64,000 nt of DNA, taken from Prevotella sp. HJM029. Its GTDB lineage: Bacteria; Bacteroidota; Bacteroidia; Bacteroidales; Bacteroidaceae. A program made the translations under genes and the position numbers. Below are positions 9,660-19,640 of the stretch, piece after piece. The notes below the pieces were generated by a model. It was not told the origin of the DNA. It made no database searches and worked only from the letters and a program-made list of their open reading frames with translations. The stretch is from contig NZ_AZHT01000024.1 in NCBI RefSeq assembly GCF_000599605.1, forward strand, positions 1-64,000, given 5' to 3'. Every line of letters begins with the position of its first letter. Within the stretch, counting starts at the first letter, position 1.

Positions 9660-10388
9660 ATGGGACAAAAAGTTAATCCAATAAGCAACCGCCTTGGAAT
9701 TATTCGTGGTTGGGATTCAAATTGGTTCGGTGGCAAGAGCTTTGGAGAGAACATCGTAGAAGATCGTAAAATCCGTAAGTATCTGAACGAGCGCTTGGCG
9801 AAGGCCAGTCTCTCTCGTGTTGTCATTGAGCGCACATTGAAACTCGTCACCATCACTATTTGTACAGCCCGTCCGGGTATCGTCATTGGTAAAGGTGGTC
9901 AAGATGTAGACAAGTTAAAAGAAGAGTTGAAGAAGCTTTATAAAAAAGACATTCAAATCAATATCTTCGAAGTTAAGAAGCCAGAACTCGATGCAAACAT
10001 TGTAGCCAATAACATCGCTCGCCAGGTGGAGGGTAAGATTTCTTATCGCCGTGCCATCAAGATGGCTATTCAGAACACGATGCGTGCAGGAGCAGAAGGT
10101 ATTAAAGTTCAAATCTCTGGTCGTCTGAATGGTGCAGAAATTGCACGTAAGGAGATGTTTAAGGAGGGACGTACCCCTCTGCATACATTCCGTGCAGACA
10201 TAGATTACTGTGCAACAGAAGCTCTTACAAAGGTAGGTCTCTTAGGAATAAAAGTATGGATTTGCCGTGGAGAGGTTTATGGTAAGCGTGATTTAACCCC
10301 CAACTTTGCCCAAGATAAGCAAAATGGTGGTCGTCCTAATGGCGGACGTAACGGTCGCGGTAATCGCAGAAGAAACAATAACCGTTAA
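9660..10388 (+). CDS. rpsC: 30S ribosomal protein S3
   Basis: This 242-residue protein forms part of the mRNA entry channel and helicase. It carries the KH motif [12 protein letters not shown]-like segment (written here [13 protein letters not shown] near residue 73) and the C-terminal domain. The last 25 residues form a Gly/Asn/Arg-rich tail that is longer than in E. coli and likely disordered and RNA-binding; Bacteroidota S3 proteins often carry such tails. Confidence 0.97.
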   Translation: MGQKVNPISNRLGIIRGWDSNWFGGKSFGENIVEDRKIRKYLNERLAKASLSRVVIERTLKLVTITICTARPGIVIGKGGQDVDKLKEELKKLYKKDIQINIFEVKKPELDANIVANNIARQVEGKISYRRAIKMAIQNTMRAGAEGIKVQISGRLNGAEIARKEMFKEGRTPLHTFRADIDYCATEALTKVGLLGIKVWICRGEVYGKRDLTPNFAQDKQNGGRPNGGRNGRGNRRRNNNR

Positions 10389-10402
10389 AACAGAGAACTA
10401 TC

Positions 10403-10831
10403 ATGTTACAGCCAAAAAGAGTAAAATATAGAAGACCGCAAGATGGTCGTGGAAATAAAGGTAATGCACACCGCGGTACAGAATTGGCCTTTGGTTCTTT
10501 TGGTATTAAGACTTTAGAGCCTAAATGGATCAATAGTCGCCAAATAGAAGCTGCTCGTGTTGCGGTGAATCGTTACATGAATCGTCAAGGACAAGTGTGG
10601 ATACGTATCTTCCCTGATAAGCCTATCACACGTAAGCCTGCTGACGTTCGTATGGGTAAAGGTAAAGGTGATCCCGCAGGTTGGGTAGCACCTGTTACAC
10701 CTGGTCGCATTCTCTTTGAAGTAGAAGGAGTTTCTTTTGATATTGCAAAGGAGGCACTTCGCCTTGCTGCGCAGAAACTTCCTGTGAAGACCAAGTTTGT
10801 TGTTAGACGTGATTTCGATAAAAATGCTTAA
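10403..10831 (+). CDS. rplP: 50S ribosomal protein L16
   Basis: This 142-residue protein is placed near the A-site tRNA elbow. The start [11 protein letters not shown] and the core [15 protein letters not shown] near residue 87 are typical; the arginine that is hydroxylated in some bacteria lies in this core. It is 3 bp ahead of rpmC. Confidence 0.97.
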   Translation: MLQPKRVKYRRPQDGRGNKGNAHRGTELAFGSFGIKTLEPKWINSRQIEAARVAVNRYMNRQGQVWIRIFPDKPITRKPADVRMGKGKGDPAGWVAPVTPGRILFEVEGVSFDIAKEALRLAAQKLPVKTKFVVRRDFDKNA

Positions 10832-10834
10832 GCT

Positions 10835-11029
10835 ATGAAGATGAAAGAATTACAAGAGCTCGATGCTAAAGGATTGGCAGAGAAGTTAGAAGAGGCAAAG
10901 GCAAAGCTTGTTCAGCTCAAGTTGAACCATGCAGTTGCTCCTCTTGAGAATCCATCACAGATTAAGTTTGCTCGCCGAGACATCGCGCGTATCGAAACAG
11001 AGCTTCGTCAGAGAGAACTTAAAAAATAA
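10835..11029 (+). CDS. rpmC: 50S ribosomal protein L29
   Basis: This 64-residue, almost wholly helical protein sits at the tunnel exit beside L23. It starts with [10 protein letters not shown] and ends with the conserved arginine/lysine helix [14 protein letters not shown]. It is tightly spaced between rplP and rpsQ. Confidence 0.96.
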   Translation: MKMKELQELDAKGLAEKLEEAKAKLVQLKLNHAVAPLENPSQIKFARRDIARIETELRQRELKK

Positions 11030-11031
11030 TA

Positions 11032-11298
11032 ATGGTTCAGATGGAAACAAGAAATTTAAGAAAAGTAAGACAGGGTGTTGTTATAAGCAACAAGATGGAT
11101 AAAACCATTGTTATTGCCTCTAAGTTCAAAGAGAAGCACCCTATTTATGGTAAGTTCGTCCAAAAGACTAAGAAGTACCATGCTCATGACGAGAAGAATG
11201 AGGCCAATGTAGGCGATACCGTTCAGATTATGGAGACTCGTCCTCTGTCTAAAACAAAGAGATGGAGATTAGTACAAATTGTTGAAAAAGCTAAGTAA
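11032..11298 (+). CDS. rpsQ: 30S ribosomal protein S17
   Basis: This 88-residue primary 16S-binding protein has an OB fold. The [20 protein letters not shown] segment is typical. The true start may be the second ATG at 11041 (METRNLRK), three codons in; both are possible because no clear ribosome binding site decides. Confidence 0.96.
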   Translation: MVQMETRNLRKVRQGVVISNKMDKTIVIASKFKEKHPIYGKFVQKTKKYHAHDEKNEANVGDTVQIMETRPLSKTKRWRLVQIVEKAK

Positions 11299-11300
11299 TT

Positions 11301-11666
11301 ATGATACAAGCAGAATCAAGACTTACAGTATGTGATAACAGCGGCGCACGTGAAGCTAAGTGCATTCGTGTCTTAGGTGGTACTGGCCGTCGTTATGCTA
11401 GTGTGGGTGACGTTATCGTTGTAGCAGTACAAAATGTCATCCCCTCAAGTGATTTGAAAAAGGGTGCAGTATCTAAAGCTTTGATTGTTCGTACCAAGAA
11501 GGAAATTCGTCGTGCAGATGGTTCATACATTCGTTTCGACGATAATGCTTGTGTATTGCTTAACAATGCTGGTGAGCTTCGTGGAAGCCGTATTTTTGGT
11601 CCCGTTGCGCGTGAGCTTCGTGCAGTGAATATGAAGGTTGTTTCTTTGGCACCTGAGGTACTTTAA
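11301..11666 (+). CDS. rplN: 50S ribosomal protein L14
   Basis: This 121-residue protein forms part of an intersubunit bridge with helix 44. The start [16 protein letters not shown] and the C-terminal [11 protein letters not shown] are near-invariant. It is 2 bp after rpsQ. Confidence 0.98.
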   Translation: MIQAESRLTVCDNSGAREAKCIRVLGGTGRRYASVGDVIVVAVQNVIPSSDLKKGAVSKALIVRTKKEIRRADGSYIRFDDNACVLLNNAGELRGSRIFGPVARELRAVNMKVVSLAPEVL

Positions 11667-11688
11667 ATAATCATAAAACAGATAAGTA

Positions 11689-12006
11689 ATGAGTAAGTTA
11701 CATATTAGAAAGAACGATACAGTCGTTGTACTTGCTGGAAGTGATAAGGGCAAGACTGGTAAGGTGCTCAAGGTATTAGTTGACAAGAATCGTGCGATTG
11801 TTGAAGGCGTAAACCTTGTATCGAAGAGCATGAAGCCTTCAGCTAAGAATCCACAAGGAGGTATCGTTAAGCAAGAAGCTTCTATCCATATTTCAAATCT
11901 CAGTTTGATTGATCCAAAGAGTGGTAAAGCTACTCGTGTTTCTATTCAGCATGAGGGCAAGAATGTTATTCGTGTTGCTAAAAAATCAGGGGAGGTAATT
12001 AAGTAA
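11689..12006 (+). CDS. rplX: 50S ribosomal protein L24
   Basis: This 105-residue assembly initiator of the 50S subunit has a KOW motif, visible as [17 protein letters not shown] near residue 12. The stop codon overlaps the rplE start by one base, so the pair is translationally coupled. Confidence 0.97.
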   Translation: MSKLHIRKNDTVVVLAGSDKGKTGKVLKVLVDKNRAIVEGVNLVSKSMKPSAKNPQGGIVKQEASIHISNLSLIDPKSGKATRVSIQHEGKNVIRVAKKSGEVIK

Positions 12007-12560
12007 TGGATACAGCACAATTAAAGAAGGTGTATAAGGAGACAATTGCTCCTGCGCTTCAAAAGCAATTCAACTACTCTTCGTCGATGCAGGTTCCTGT
12101 ATTGAAGAAGATAGTTATTAACCAAGGACTCGGTGATGCTACACAAGATAAGAAGATTGTTGATGTAGCAATTAATGAGATCTCGGCTATTACGGGTCAG
12201 AAGGCCGTTGCAACCTATTCAAAAAAGGATATTGCAAACTTCAAACTTCGTAAGAAGATGCCAATTGGTGTGATGGTAACACTTCGTGGAGCACGTATGT
12301 ATGAGTTCTTAGAGAAACTCATTCGTGTATCTCTTCCACGTATTCGTGACTTTAAAGGTATTGCAACGCGCTTAGATGGGCGTGGTAACTATACTTTGGG
12401 TATCACCGAACAGATTATCTTCCCCGAGATTAACATCGATGAGATTGATCGCATTCAAGGTATGAACATCACTTTTGTTACATCGGCTCAGACCGATGAA
12501 GAAGGGTATGCTTTGTTGAAGGCTTTTGGTCTCCCATTCAAGAACGCTAAAAACGATTAA
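12006..12560 (+). CDS. rplE: 50S ribosomal protein L5
   Basis: This 184-residue 5S rRNA-binding protein is in the central protuberance. The [16 protein letters not shown] segment near residue 26 and [17 protein letters not shown] near residue 140 are diagnostic. It lies upstream of rpsN, separated by 5 bp. Confidence 0.98.
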   Translation: MDTAQLKKVYKETIAPALQKQFNYSSSMQVPVLKKIVINQGLGDATQDKKIVDVAINEISAITGQKAVATYSKKDIANFKLRKKMPIGVMVTLRGARMYEFLEKLIRVSLPRIRDFKGIATRLDGRGNYTLGITEQIIFPEINIDEIDRIQGMNITFVTSAQTDEEGYALLKAFGLPFKNAKND

Positions 12561-12565
12561 GGAAT

Positions 12566-12868
12566 ATGGCAAAAGAATCTATGAAAGCTCGCGAAGTTAA
12601 GCGTGCGAAGCTTGTTGCTCGTTATGCTGAAAAGCGTGCAGCTCTGAAAAAGATTGTTGCAACTTCTACTGATTTGGCCGAGGCTTATGAGGCAGCTCGT
12701 AAGCTCCAAGCCATTCCTAAGAATGCAAATCCTATTCGTCTTCACAACCGTTGTAAGATCACAGGTCGTCCAAAGGGCTATATCCGCCAGTTTGGAATTT
12801 CGCGTATTCAATTCCGCGAGATGGCATCGGCCGGTTTGATTCCTGGCGTGAAGAAAGCAAGTTGGTAA
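12566..12868 (+). CDS. rpsN: 30S ribosomal protein S14, zinc-free long form
   Basis: This 100-residue protein is the long S14 form without the CxxC-CxxC zinc ribbon; only one cysteine (in [12 protein letters not shown]) remains. The C-terminal [18 protein letters not shown] is typical. It is followed by a 184-nt gap, unusually long within this operon, before rpsH. Confidence 0.97.
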   Translation: MAKESMKAREVKRAKLVARYAEKRAALKKIVATSTDLAEAYEAARKLQAIPKNANPIRLHNRCKITGRPKGYIRQFGISRIQFREMASAGLIPGVKKASW

Positions 12869-12889
12869 ACTAAAAGCATCGATATTGGA

Positions 12890-12993
12890 GAGTGATTAGC
12901 ATCATTTTGACGTGTAATTCACATGCTTTTCTATCATAATTTGCAGTCCATTAAAATGTCATGGTGTTGCTATTCACTTTTCTTCAATCACTC
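12890..12993 (+). promoter_or_regulatory. Structured intercistronic region before rpsH
   Basis: GAGTGATT (12890-12897) is the exact reverse complement of AATCACTC (12986-12993) and could close a large domain. Inside it, AGCAT (12898-12902) and GTG (12912-12914) pair with CAC-ATGCT (12920-12927), leaving a 9-nt bulge. A second small hairpin, TCGGG/CCCGA, lies near 13017-13031. I see no good TAnnTTTG promoter. An mRNA element for feedback by S8 or another r-protein is possible but unproven. Confidence 0.35.
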
Positions 12994-13052
12994 AACGCGA
13001 TTTTTCTTTAATATTGTCGGGGTCGTCCCGATTAATTAAACATTTATATTTT

Positions 13053-13448
13053 ATGACAGATCCAATAGCAGATTATCTGACACGACTCAGAAATGCAATC
13101 ATGGCACATCATCGTGTCGTTGAAATTCCTGCGTCGAACTTGAAGAAGGAAATTACCAAAATCCTCTTCGAGAAGGGCTACATTCTCAACTACAAATTTG
13201 TAGAGGATGGTCCCCAAGGTTCAATTAAGGTTGCACTTAAGTATGACCCTTCAACAAAACAAAGCGCTATCAAGAGCTTAAAACGTGTTTCTACACCGGG
13301 TTTGCGTCAGTATACCGGTTATAAAGACATGCCGAGAGTTATTAACGGATTAGGTATTGCAATATTATCTACATCTCAAGGTGTTATGACAGACAAGGAA
13401 GCTGCCGGTTTAAAAATCGGCGGTGAAGTTCTTTGTTATGTTTACTAA
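13053..13448 (+). CDS. rpsH: 30S ribosomal protein S8
   Basis: This 131-residue primary 16S-binding protein is the spc-operon regulator in E. coli. I chose the ATG at 13053 (MTDPIADYLTRLRNA), the invariant opening; upstream codons in frame run through the structured gap and have no ATG. The C-terminal STSQGVMTDKEA segment is the conserved RNA-binding end. Confidence 0.98.
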   Translation: MTDPIADYLTRLRNAIMAHHRVVEIPASNLKKEITKILFEKGYILNYKFVEDGPQGSIKVALKYDPSTKQSAIKSLKRVSTPGLRQYTGYKDMPRVINGLGIAILSTSQGVMTDKEAAGLKIGGEVLCYVY

Positions 13449-13462
13449 TTGGAGGTTTTTAT

Positions 13463-14035
13463 ATGTCAAGAATAGGAAAATTACCCATTAGTATTCCAGC
13501 TGGAGTTACAGTAAACTTCGATGCGAAGACCAATGTCGTTACAGTTAAAGGTCCTAAAGGCGAACTTTCACAGGAGATTAATCCTGCAATCAAGCTTGAG
13601 AACAACGATGGCCATTTGGTTTTCACGATCAACGAAGATAGTTTGGTAGATGTCAAGCAGAAACAAGCGTTCCATGGTCTTTATCGCTCTTTGGTTAACA
13701 ACATGGTTGTTGGTGTAAGTGAGGGCTACAAAAAGGTTTTGGAACTCGTAGGTGTTGGTTACAGAGTTTCTAACCAAGGAAACCTTATCGAGTTTTCTTT
13801 AGGTTATACGCACCCCATTTTTCTGGAGCTTCCTAAGGAGGTTAAGGTGGAAACAAAGTCTGAACGTAACCAGAACCCCATTCTTACACTTGAATCTTGT
13901 GACAAGCAGTTGTTAGGTCTCATCTGTGCAAAGATTCGTTCTTTCCGTAAGCCTGAACCTTATAAAGGAAAAGGTATCTTGTTCCAAGGCGAGGTTATTC
14001 GCAGAAAGTCTGGTAAGACCGCTGCAGCTAAGTAA
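13463..14035 (+). CDS. rplF: 50S ribosomal protein L6
   Basis: This 190-residue protein lies near the GTPase centre and the sarcin-ricin loop. I chose the ATG at 13463 ([12 protein letters not shown]), preceded by GGAGG at 13451-13455, one of the few Shine-Dalgarno-like sequences in the operon. The [14 protein letters not shown] segment near the C-terminus is the family signature. Confidence 0.98.
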   Translation: MSRIGKLPISIPAGVTVNFDAKTNVVTVKGPKGELSQEINPAIKLENNDGHLVFTINEDSLVDVKQKQAFHGLYRSLVNNMVVGVSEGYKKVLELVGVGYRVSNQGNLIEFSLGYTHPIFLELPKEVKVETKSERNQNPILTLESCDKQLLGLICAKIRSFRKPEPYKGKGILFQGEVIRRKSGKTAAAK

Positions 14036-14055
14036 TTTTAATTGAATTAACAATT

Positions 14056-14400
14056 ATGACAACAAAGAAAGTTGAAAGACGAATTAAAATAAAGTTCCGC
14101 ATTCGCAAGAGTGTCAATGGGACTGCTGAGCGTCCACGTCTTAGTGTTTTCCGCTCTAACAAGCAGATTTATGCGCAAGTTATTAATGATTTGACAGGTA
14201 CAACACTTGCTTCAGCTTCATCACTTGGCTTAGAGAAATTGGCAAAGATTGAACAGGCAAAGCGCGTTGGTGCATTGGTTGCCGAGAAAGCAAAGGCTGC
14301 CGGTGTAGAAAGTGTTGTGTTTGATCGTAATGGCTATCTCTATCATGGTCGTGTGCAAGCATTGGCTGATGGTGCAAGAGAAGGAGGACTTAAATTCTAA
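14056..14400 (+). CDS. rplR: 50S ribosomal protein L18
   Basis: This 114-residue protein binds 5S rRNA together with L5. The arginine-rich N-terminus and the [20 protein letters not shown] segment near residue 18 are typical, as is the C-terminal [19 protein letters not shown]. It sits 20 bp after rplF. Confidence 0.97.
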   Translation: MTTKKVERRIKIKFRIRKSVNGTAERPRLSVFRSNKQIYAQVINDLTGTTLASASSLGLEKLAKIEQAKRVGALVAEKAKAAGVESVVFDRNGYLYHGRVQALADGAREGGLKF

Positions 14401-14407
14401 AACGATT

Positions 14408-14920
14408 ATGGCAATGAATAAAGTAAAAATTAATAGCGATGTAGAACTGAAAGATCGTTTGGTTGCTATCAATCGTGTAACGAAGGTTACCAAAGGTGGT
14501 CGCACATTCACATTTGCTGCTATTGTCGTTGTAGGTGATGGCAATGGTGTCGTAGGTTGGGGGCTTGGAAAAGCCGGTGAAGTTACGACTGCAATCTCTA
14601 AAGGTGTTGAATCGGCCAAGAAGAACTTGGTAAAGGTTCCTGTGTTGAAGGGTACAGTGCCTCACGAGGTTGAGACTTCTTTTGGTGGTGCACAGGTTCT
14701 TCTTAAGCCAGCAGCAGCAGGTACGGGTCTGAAAGCCGGTGGTGCAATGCGTGCTGTGCTTGAGAGCGCTGGTGTAACCGATGTGATTGCAAAATCAAAA
14801 GGTTCATCAAACCCTCACAACTTGGTAAAAGCAACCATCTCTGCATTGTCTGAGATGCGCGATGCTTATACCGTAGCAGGTGAGCGTGGTATCAGTATGG
14901 ATAAAGTGTTTAACGGTTAA
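14408..14920 (+). CDS. rpsE: 30S ribosomal protein S5
   Basis: This 170-residue protein lines the mRNA entry channel and affects decoding accuracy. I chose the ATG at 14408 ([11 protein letters not shown]); the frame extends 32 codons upstream only by overlapping rplR. The [19 protein letters not shown] segment near residue 28 marks the family, with no visible spectinomycin-type deletion in the loop. Confidence 0.97.
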   Translation: MAMNKVKINSDVELKDRLVAINRVTKVTKGGRTFTFAAIVVVGDGNGVVGWGLGKAGEVTTAISKGVESAKKNLVKVPVLKGTVPHEVETSFGGAQVLLKPAAAGTGLKAGGAMRAVLESAGVTDVIAKSKGSSNPHNLVKATISALSEMRDAYTVAGERGISMDKVFNG

Positions 14921-14932
14921 TAGGAATAAGCT

Positions 14933-15109
14933 ATGGCTACAATCAAGATTAAACAAGTAAAAAGCAAAATTGGTTATCCTGTAGACCAGAAGCGTACACT
15001 TCAGGCTTTGGGGCTTCGTAAGATTTCACAAGTCGTAGAAGTGGAGGATACACCAAGCGTTCGTGGTATGATTCGCAAGGTGCATCATCTGGTTAACGTC
15101 GTTGAATAA
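14933..15109 (+). CDS. rpmD: 50S ribosomal protein L30
   Basis: This short gene encodes 58 residues starting [16 protein letters not shown] and ending VHHLVNVVE, a full-length bacterial L30. The [20 protein letters not shown] segment fits the family. It lies 12 bp after rpsE and 24 bp before rplO, exactly where L30 is expected. Confidence 0.95.
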   Translation: MATIKIKQVKSKIGYPVDQKRTLQALGLRKISQVVEVEDTPSVRGMIRKVHHLVNVVE

Positions 15110-15133
15110 TATAAAAACAAAGAGAATTAAATT

Positions 15134-15580
15134 ATGAAATTAAATACTTTAACGCCAGCAGCAGGCTCTACTCATTCTCGTCGTCGTATTGGTCGTGGTC
15201 CAGGTTCTGGACTCGGAGGTACTTCTACGCGTGGTCATAAGGGTGCAAAGGCTCGCTCAGGTTATAAGAAGAAGATTGGTTTCGAAGGTGGACAGATGCC
15301 ACTTCAGCGCAGAATTCCTAAGGCTGGTTTCAAGAATGTGAACCACAAGGAGTACTTTGCAGTGAACCTCTCTACGCTTCAGGCTTTGGCTGAGGCAAAG
15401 AGTCTTACTAAAATTACTATCGTAGATCTTAAAGCTGCAGGACTCACGAATGGCAAAGAATTGGTTAAGGTTTTAGGCAATGGTGAGTTAAAAGCAAAAA
15501 TCGATGTTGAAGCAAATGCTTTCTCTAAATCAGCTGAAGAAGCAATTAAGGCTGTCGGAGGGAGCACAACTATAATCTAA
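15134..15580 (+). CDS. rplO: 50S ribosomal protein L15
   Basis: This 148-residue late assembly protein of the 50S subunit has the glycine-rich basic N-terminus RRRIGRGPGSGLGGTSTRGH and the GFEGGQMPLQRRIPK segment near residue 50. It is 4 bp ahead of secY, the usual coupling of L15 to the translocase gene. Confidence 0.97.
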   Translation: MKLNTLTPAAGSTHSRRRIGRGPGSGLGGTSTRGHKGAKARSGYKKKIGFEGGQMPLQRRIPKAGFKNVNHKEYFAVNLSTLQALAEAKSLTKITIVDLKAAGLTNGKELVKVLGNGELKAKIDVEANAFSKSAEEAIKAVGGSTTII

Positions 15581-15584
15581 GTAA

Positions 15585-16922
15585 ATGAAAAAGTTTATTG
15601 AGACACTAAAGAACTGTTGGAAGGTAGAGGACTTGCGTCAGCGTCTCCTCATCACAATTCTGTTCACTGCAATCTACCGATTTGGTTCGTTTGTGGTTCT
15701 TCCTGGTATTAATCCGGCTAAGTTGGAAACACTTCAGTCGCAAACCAAAGGCGGCCTGATGTCGCTTTTAGACATGTTCTCTGGTGGAGCATTTTCCAAT
15801 GCCTCTATCTTTGCACTTGGAATTATGCCTTACATCTCAGCTTCTATCGTAATGCAACTGCTCGCCGTGGCTGTACCTTATTTCCAAAAGATGCAGCGTG
15901 AGGGAGAAAGTGGCAGGAAGAAGATAAACTGGTACACGCGTGTGCTGACGATTGCTATCTTAGTATTCCAGGCACCCGCCTACCTCATGAATCTGAAAAT
16001 GCAAGCTAGCCAGGCCTTGGCTAGCGGCATTTCTTGGACATTCTTCATTATTCCTGCAACAATTATTCTTGCGGCTGGTAGCATGTTCATCTTATGGTTG
16101 GGTGAGCGTATCACGGATAAAGGAGTGGGGAATGGTATCTCAATGATTATCATGATTGGCATTATTGCACGCTTACCACAGGCTTTTGTGCAGGAGGTTA
16201 CCTCTCGTTTTACAGCCATCTCAGGGGGCGGTATTGTGATGTTCATTGTCGAATTGCTCATTCTTTATTTCGTTGTTTGTGCGTCAATCCTTCTGGTTCA
16301 AGGAACAAGAAAGGTGCCTGTACAATATGCGAAGCGCTTAGTTGGAAATAAGCAGTATGGTGGTGCCCGGCAGTATATTCCTTTGAAGTTGTTCGCTGCG
16401 AATGTGATGCCTATTATCTTTGCCCAAGCATTGATGTTCATCCCTTTGGCTATCGTACAGTATCAAAGTGATAATGCTTCTTGGGTCGTACGCTCTTTGA
16501 TGGATAATCGCAGTATGTTGTATAATGTAGTTTATGTGACGTTAATCGTTGCATTTACATTTTTCTACACTGCAATAACATTGAATCCAACGCAAATGGC
16601 CGAAGATATGAAGCGGAATAATGGCTTTATACCTGGAGTAAAACCAGGTAAGGACACAGCAGAGTATATCGATACAATTATGACTCGGCTCACCATTCCT
16701 GGCTCACTCTTCATTGCTTTTATAGCTGTTATGCCTGCTTTAACAGGATTTCTTAATGTGCAGCAAGGTTTTGCACAATTCTTTGGTGGAACATCTTTGT
16801 TGATTCTTGTAGGAGTAGTAATTGATACACTCCAACAAATAGAGAGTCATCTGATGATGCGCCACTATGATGGTCTACTCAACTCAGGGCATACACGTAA
16901 TAATAGTGTGTCTGCTTATTAA
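15585..16922 (+). CDS. secY: Protein translocase subunit SecY
   Basis: This 445-residue integral membrane protein forms the channel of the SecYEG translocase. Ten hydrophobic segments are visible, with the plug-region PGINPAKLE near residue 39, the GIMPYISASIVMQLL segment near residue 78 and the C-terminal cytoplasmic loop with NNGFIPGVKPGKDTAEYI. It is embedded between rplO and map, the standard Bacteroidota order. Confidence 0.98.
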   Translation: MKKFIETLKNCWKVEDLRQRLLITILFTAIYRFGSFVVLPGINPAKLETLQSQTKGGLMSLLDMFSGGAFSNASIFALGIMPYISASIVMQLLAVAVPYFQKMQREGESGRKKINWYTRVLTIAILVFQAPAYLMNLKMQASQALASGISWTFFIIPATIILAAGSMFILWLGERITDKGVGNGISMIIMIGIIARLPQAFVQEVTSRFTAISGGGIVMFIVELLILYFVVCASILLVQGTRKVPVQYAKRLVGNKQYGGARQYIPLKLFAANVMPIIFAQALMFIPLAIVQYQSDNASWVVRSLMDNRSMLYNVVYVTLIVAFTFFYTAITLNPTQMAEDMKRNNGFIPGVKPGKDTAEYIDTIMTRLTIPGSLFIAFIAVMPALTGFLNVQQGFAQFFGGTSLLILVGVVIDTLQQIESHLMMRHYDGLLNSGHTRNNSVSAY

Positions 16923-16939
16923 GGAGGGGCCTCTGAAGG

Positions 16940-17725
16940 ATGAAGATATTTCTGAAGACAGAAGATGAAATTAATCTCATGCGCGAAGCCAATCAATTGG
17001 TTGGAAAAACGCTTGCAGAGGTAGGGCGCCACATAAAACCCGGCGTTACAACGCGCTATTTGGATAAGGTTGCGGATGAGTTTATACGCGATCATGGGGC
17101 AATCCCAACATTTAAGGGATTCCCTAATCCTTATGGTGAGCCTTTTCCTGCAGCAATATGCACCTCGGTGAATGATGTTGTTGTGCATGGAATACCCAGT
17201 GATGATGTCGTTCTGCATGAAGGCGATATTATATCGGTTGATTGTGGAACATTGTTAAATGGCTATAATGGTGACTCTGCCTATACATTTATGGTAGGCG
17301 AAGTTGATAAAACTGTTAAGCAACTGTTAGAAATTACGAAGGAGTCACTTTATCTGGGCATTGAACAGGCGGTTTCTGGGAAGCATGTTGGCGATATAGG
17401 AGCTGCTATCCAAGCGCATTGTGAAGCCCATGGTTATGGGATTGTACGTGAATTGACTGGGCATGGAATTGGGAAAGAAATGCACGAAGCACCACAGATT
17501 CCTAACTATGGTATGCGAGGAAATGGCGTTATGCTGAAGGCAGGGATGTGTATTGCCATTGAGCCGATGGTGACATTGGGTAGTCGAAAGATTGGTATGT
17601 TACCAGATCAGTGGAGTATTGTGACACTCGATCATCAGGTTGCTGCACATTTTGAGCACACAATAGCAATCCGTAAGGGACGAGCAGAAATTTTATCAAC
17701 GTTTGAAGAAATAGAAAATCATTAA
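16940..17725 (+). CDS. map: Methionine aminopeptidase, type I
   Basis: This 261-residue enzyme removes the initiator methionine from nascent proteins using two divalent metals. The metal-site segments are visible: [14 protein letters not shown] (two Asp) near residue 97, [10 protein letters not shown] (His) near residue 173, AIEPM (Glu) near residue 205 and FEHTIAI (Glu). It is co-transcribed with secY and infA. Confidence 0.97.
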   Translation: MKIFLKTEDEINLMREANQLVGKTLAEVGRHIKPGVTTRYLDKVADEFIRDHGAIPTFKGFPNPYGEPFPAAICTSVNDVVVHGIPSDDVVLHEGDIISVDCGTLLNGYNGDSAYTFMVGEVDKTVKQLLEITKESLYLGIEQAVSGKHVGDIGAAIQAHCEAHGYGIVRELTGHGIGKEMHEAPQIPNYGMRGNGVMLKAGMCIAIEPMVTLGSRKIGMLPDQWSIVTLDHQVAAHFEHTIAIRKGRAEILSTFEEIENH

Positions 17726-17742
17726 GTAAGATTGCAAAATTT

Positions 17743-17961
17743 ATGGCAAAACAATCCGCTATAGAGCAGGATGGAACAATTGTTGAGAGTCTATCGAATG
17801 CAATGTTCCGTGTAGAACTCGAAAATGGGGTACAAATCATTGCGCATATCTCTGGTAAGATGCGTATGCACTATATCAAGATTCTTCCAGGAGATAAGGT
17901 GAAAGTAGAGATGAGCCCCTATGATTTAACAAAAGGTAGAATCGTTTTCAGATATAAATAA
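17743..17961 (+). CDS. infA: Translation initiation factor IF-1
   Basis: This 72-residue S1/OB-fold protein occupies the A site during initiation. The opening [17 protein letters not shown] and the core [19 protein letters not shown] are highly conserved. It lies 17 bp after map and 19 bp before rpmJ. Confidence 0.98.
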   Translation: MAKQSAIEQDGTIVESLSNAMFRVELENGVQIIAHISGKMRMHYIKILPGDKVKVEMSPYDLTKGRIVFRYK

Positions 17962-17980
17962 TTATTCATAACACATTGAT

Positions 17981-18097
17981 ATGAAAACAAGAGCATCATT
18001 AAAAAAGCGTACACCCGACTGCAAGATTGTTCGTCGCAAAGGTCGTTTGTTCGTGATTAACAAGAAGAACCCTAAGTTTAAATTGCGTCAGGGTTAG
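17981..18097 (+). CDS. rpmJ: 50S ribosomal protein L36, zinc-free form
   Basis: This tiny 38-residue protein starts [17 protein letters not shown] and ends NPKFKLRQG. It has the L36 fold signature but only one cysteine; the zinc-binding CxxC...C...H set is lost, as in other Bacteroidota. The zinc-free form fits zinc-independent ribosome assembly. It is followed by the internal promoter for the alpha part. Confidence 0.94.
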   Translation: MKTRASLKKRTPDCKIVRRKGRLFVINKKNPKFKLRQG

Positions 18098-18116
18098 TGT
18101 TAAAGTATCGTAATCG

Positions 18117-18148
18117 TTGGAATAAATCAGTTTTTATATCTAACTTTG
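18117..18148 (+). promoter_or_regulatory. Internal promoter before rpsM
   Basis: TTGG at 18117-18120, a 20-bp spacer and TAACTTTG at 18141-18148 fit the Bacteroidota consensus well. The box is 51 bp before the rpsM start. It would let rpsM-rpsK-rpsD-rpoA-rplQ be transcribed apart from the upstream genes. Confidence 0.7.
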
Positions 18149-18199
18149 TGCGTTCTTTAAAGAGAAAATTTTATTAAATTAAATTTTATTCAAATTTAA

Positions 18200-18580
18200 A
18201 TGGCAATAAGAATTGTTGGAGTAGATTTGCCCCAAAACAAGCGTGGCGAAATCGCATTGACCTATATTTATGGAATAGGTCGAAGTAGTTCAGCAAAGAT
18301 ATTGGATAAGGCCGGTGTAAACCGTGACTTGAAGGTCAGCGAATGGACTGACGATCAAGCTGCCAAAATCCGTGAAATTATCGGCGCTGAGTTCAAAGTA
18401 GAAGGTGATCTCCGTTCAGAGATCCAAATGAACATTAAGCGGTTGATGGATATTGGCTGCTATCGTGGTGTTAGACATCGTAATGGTCTTCCTGTTCGTG
18501 GTCAGAGTACAAAGAACAATGCACGTACTCGCAAGGGAAAGAAGAAGACTGTTGCTAATAAGAAGAAGGCTACTAAGTAA
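18200..18580 (+). CDS. rpsM: 30S ribosomal protein S13
   Basis: This 126-residue protein of the 30S head contacts P-site tRNA and S19. The opening [20 protein letters not shown] and the basic C-terminus with [17 protein letters not shown] are diagnostic. It is the first gene behind the internal promoter. Confidence 0.98.
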   Translation: MAIRIVGVDLPQNKRGEIALTYIYGIGRSSSAKILDKAGVNRDLKVSEWTDDQAAKIREIIGAEFKVEGDLRSEIQMNIKRLMDIGCYRGVRHRNGLPVRGQSTKNNARTRKGKKKTVANKKKATK

Positions 18581-18598
18581 TTTTAATGGAAATTAATT

Positions 18599-18988
18599 AT
18601 GGCAAAGACAAAAGCAACATCTAAGAAAAGAAACGTGCGAGTAGACGCGGTTGGTCAGCTCCATGTTCATAGTTCTTTTAATAATATCATCGTATCGTTG
18701 GCTAACGGCGAGGGACAAGTTATCTCATGGTCGTCAGCAGGTAAGATGGGCTTCCGTGGTTCAAAGAAAAATACTCCCTATGCAGCTCAGATGGCTGGTG
18801 AGGATTGTGCAAAAGTAGCATTCGATTTGGGACTTCGCAAGGTTAAGGCTTATGTGAAAGGTCCAGGTAATGGCCGCGAATCCGCTATCCGTGCCGTGAA
18901 TGCTGCAGGTATTCAAGTAACAGAAATCATAGACGTCACCCCATTACCTCACAATGGTTGTCGTCCTCCTAAGCGCCGCAAGGTCTAA
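18599..18988 (+). CDS. rpsK: 30S ribosomal protein S11
   Basis: This 129-residue platform protein shapes the mRNA exit site. The segment [19 protein letters not shown] near residue 26 and the C-terminal [12 protein letters not shown] are invariant features. It lies 18 bp after rpsM. Confidence 0.98.
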   Translation: MAKTKATSKKRNVRVDAVGQLHVHSSFNNIIVSLANGEGQVISWSSAGKMGFRGSKKNTPYAAQMAGEDCAKVAFDLGLRKVKAYVKGPGNGRESAIRAVNAAGIQVTEIIDVTPLPHNGCRPPKRRKV

Positions 18989-19022
18989 TAATTGTATTAT
19001 TTTTTAGCACATATTTTTAATT

Positions 19023-19628
19023 ATGGCAAGATATATAGGTCCGAAATCTAAAATTGCACGTCGATTTGGTGAAGCCATTTTCGGTGCTGACAAAGTTTTG
19101 TCCAAGAGAAACTTCCCTCCTGGACAGCATGGCAATAATCGTCGCAGAAAGACTTCTGAGTATGGTGTCATGTTGGCAGAGAAGCAAAAGGCTAAGTACA
19201 CTTATGGTGTGCTTGAGCGCCAATTCCGTAATATGTTTGAGAAGGCTGCGAAAGCCGATGGTATCACGGGTGAAGTGTTACTTCAGAATTTGGAGTGTCG
19301 CTTAGATAACGTCGTGTTCCGTTTGGGTATTGCTCCTACACGTGCAGCTGCTCGTCAGCTCGTTGGACATAAGCATATCACTGTAGATGGCAAGGTTGTA
19401 AACATTCCTTCATTTGCTGTTAAACCAGGTATGATAGTTGCTGTTCGAGAGAAGTCCAAATCTCTTGAGGTGATTGAAACTGCTTTGGCAGGCTTTAATC
19501 ATAGCAAATATCCTTGGATTGAATGGGATGACAATGCAAAATGCGGTAAGTTCTTACACAAACCAGAACGTGCCGATATTCCAGAGAATATTAAGGAACA
19601 ATTAATCGTTGAGTTGTACTCTAAATAA
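19023..19628 (+). CDS. rpsD: 30S ribosomal protein S4
   Basis: This 201-residue protein nucleates 30S assembly and is the alpha-operon repressor in E. coli. The S4 RNA-binding domain, [20 protein letters not shown] near residue 91, and the [16 protein letters not shown] segment are clear. The N-terminal zinc cysteines of some bacteria are absent. It is followed by rpoA after 12 bp. Confidence 0.97.
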   Translation: MARYIGPKSKIARRFGEAIFGADKVLSKRNFPPGQHGNNRRRKTSEYGVMLAEKQKAKYTYGVLERQFRNMFEKAAKADGITGEVLLQNLECRLDNVVFRLGIAPTRAAARQLVGHKHITVDGKVVNIPSFAVKPGMIVAVREKSKSLEVIETALAGFNHSKYPWIEWDDNAKCGKFLHKPERADIPENIKEQLIVELYSK

Positions 19629-19640
19629 ATCATTGAATTA

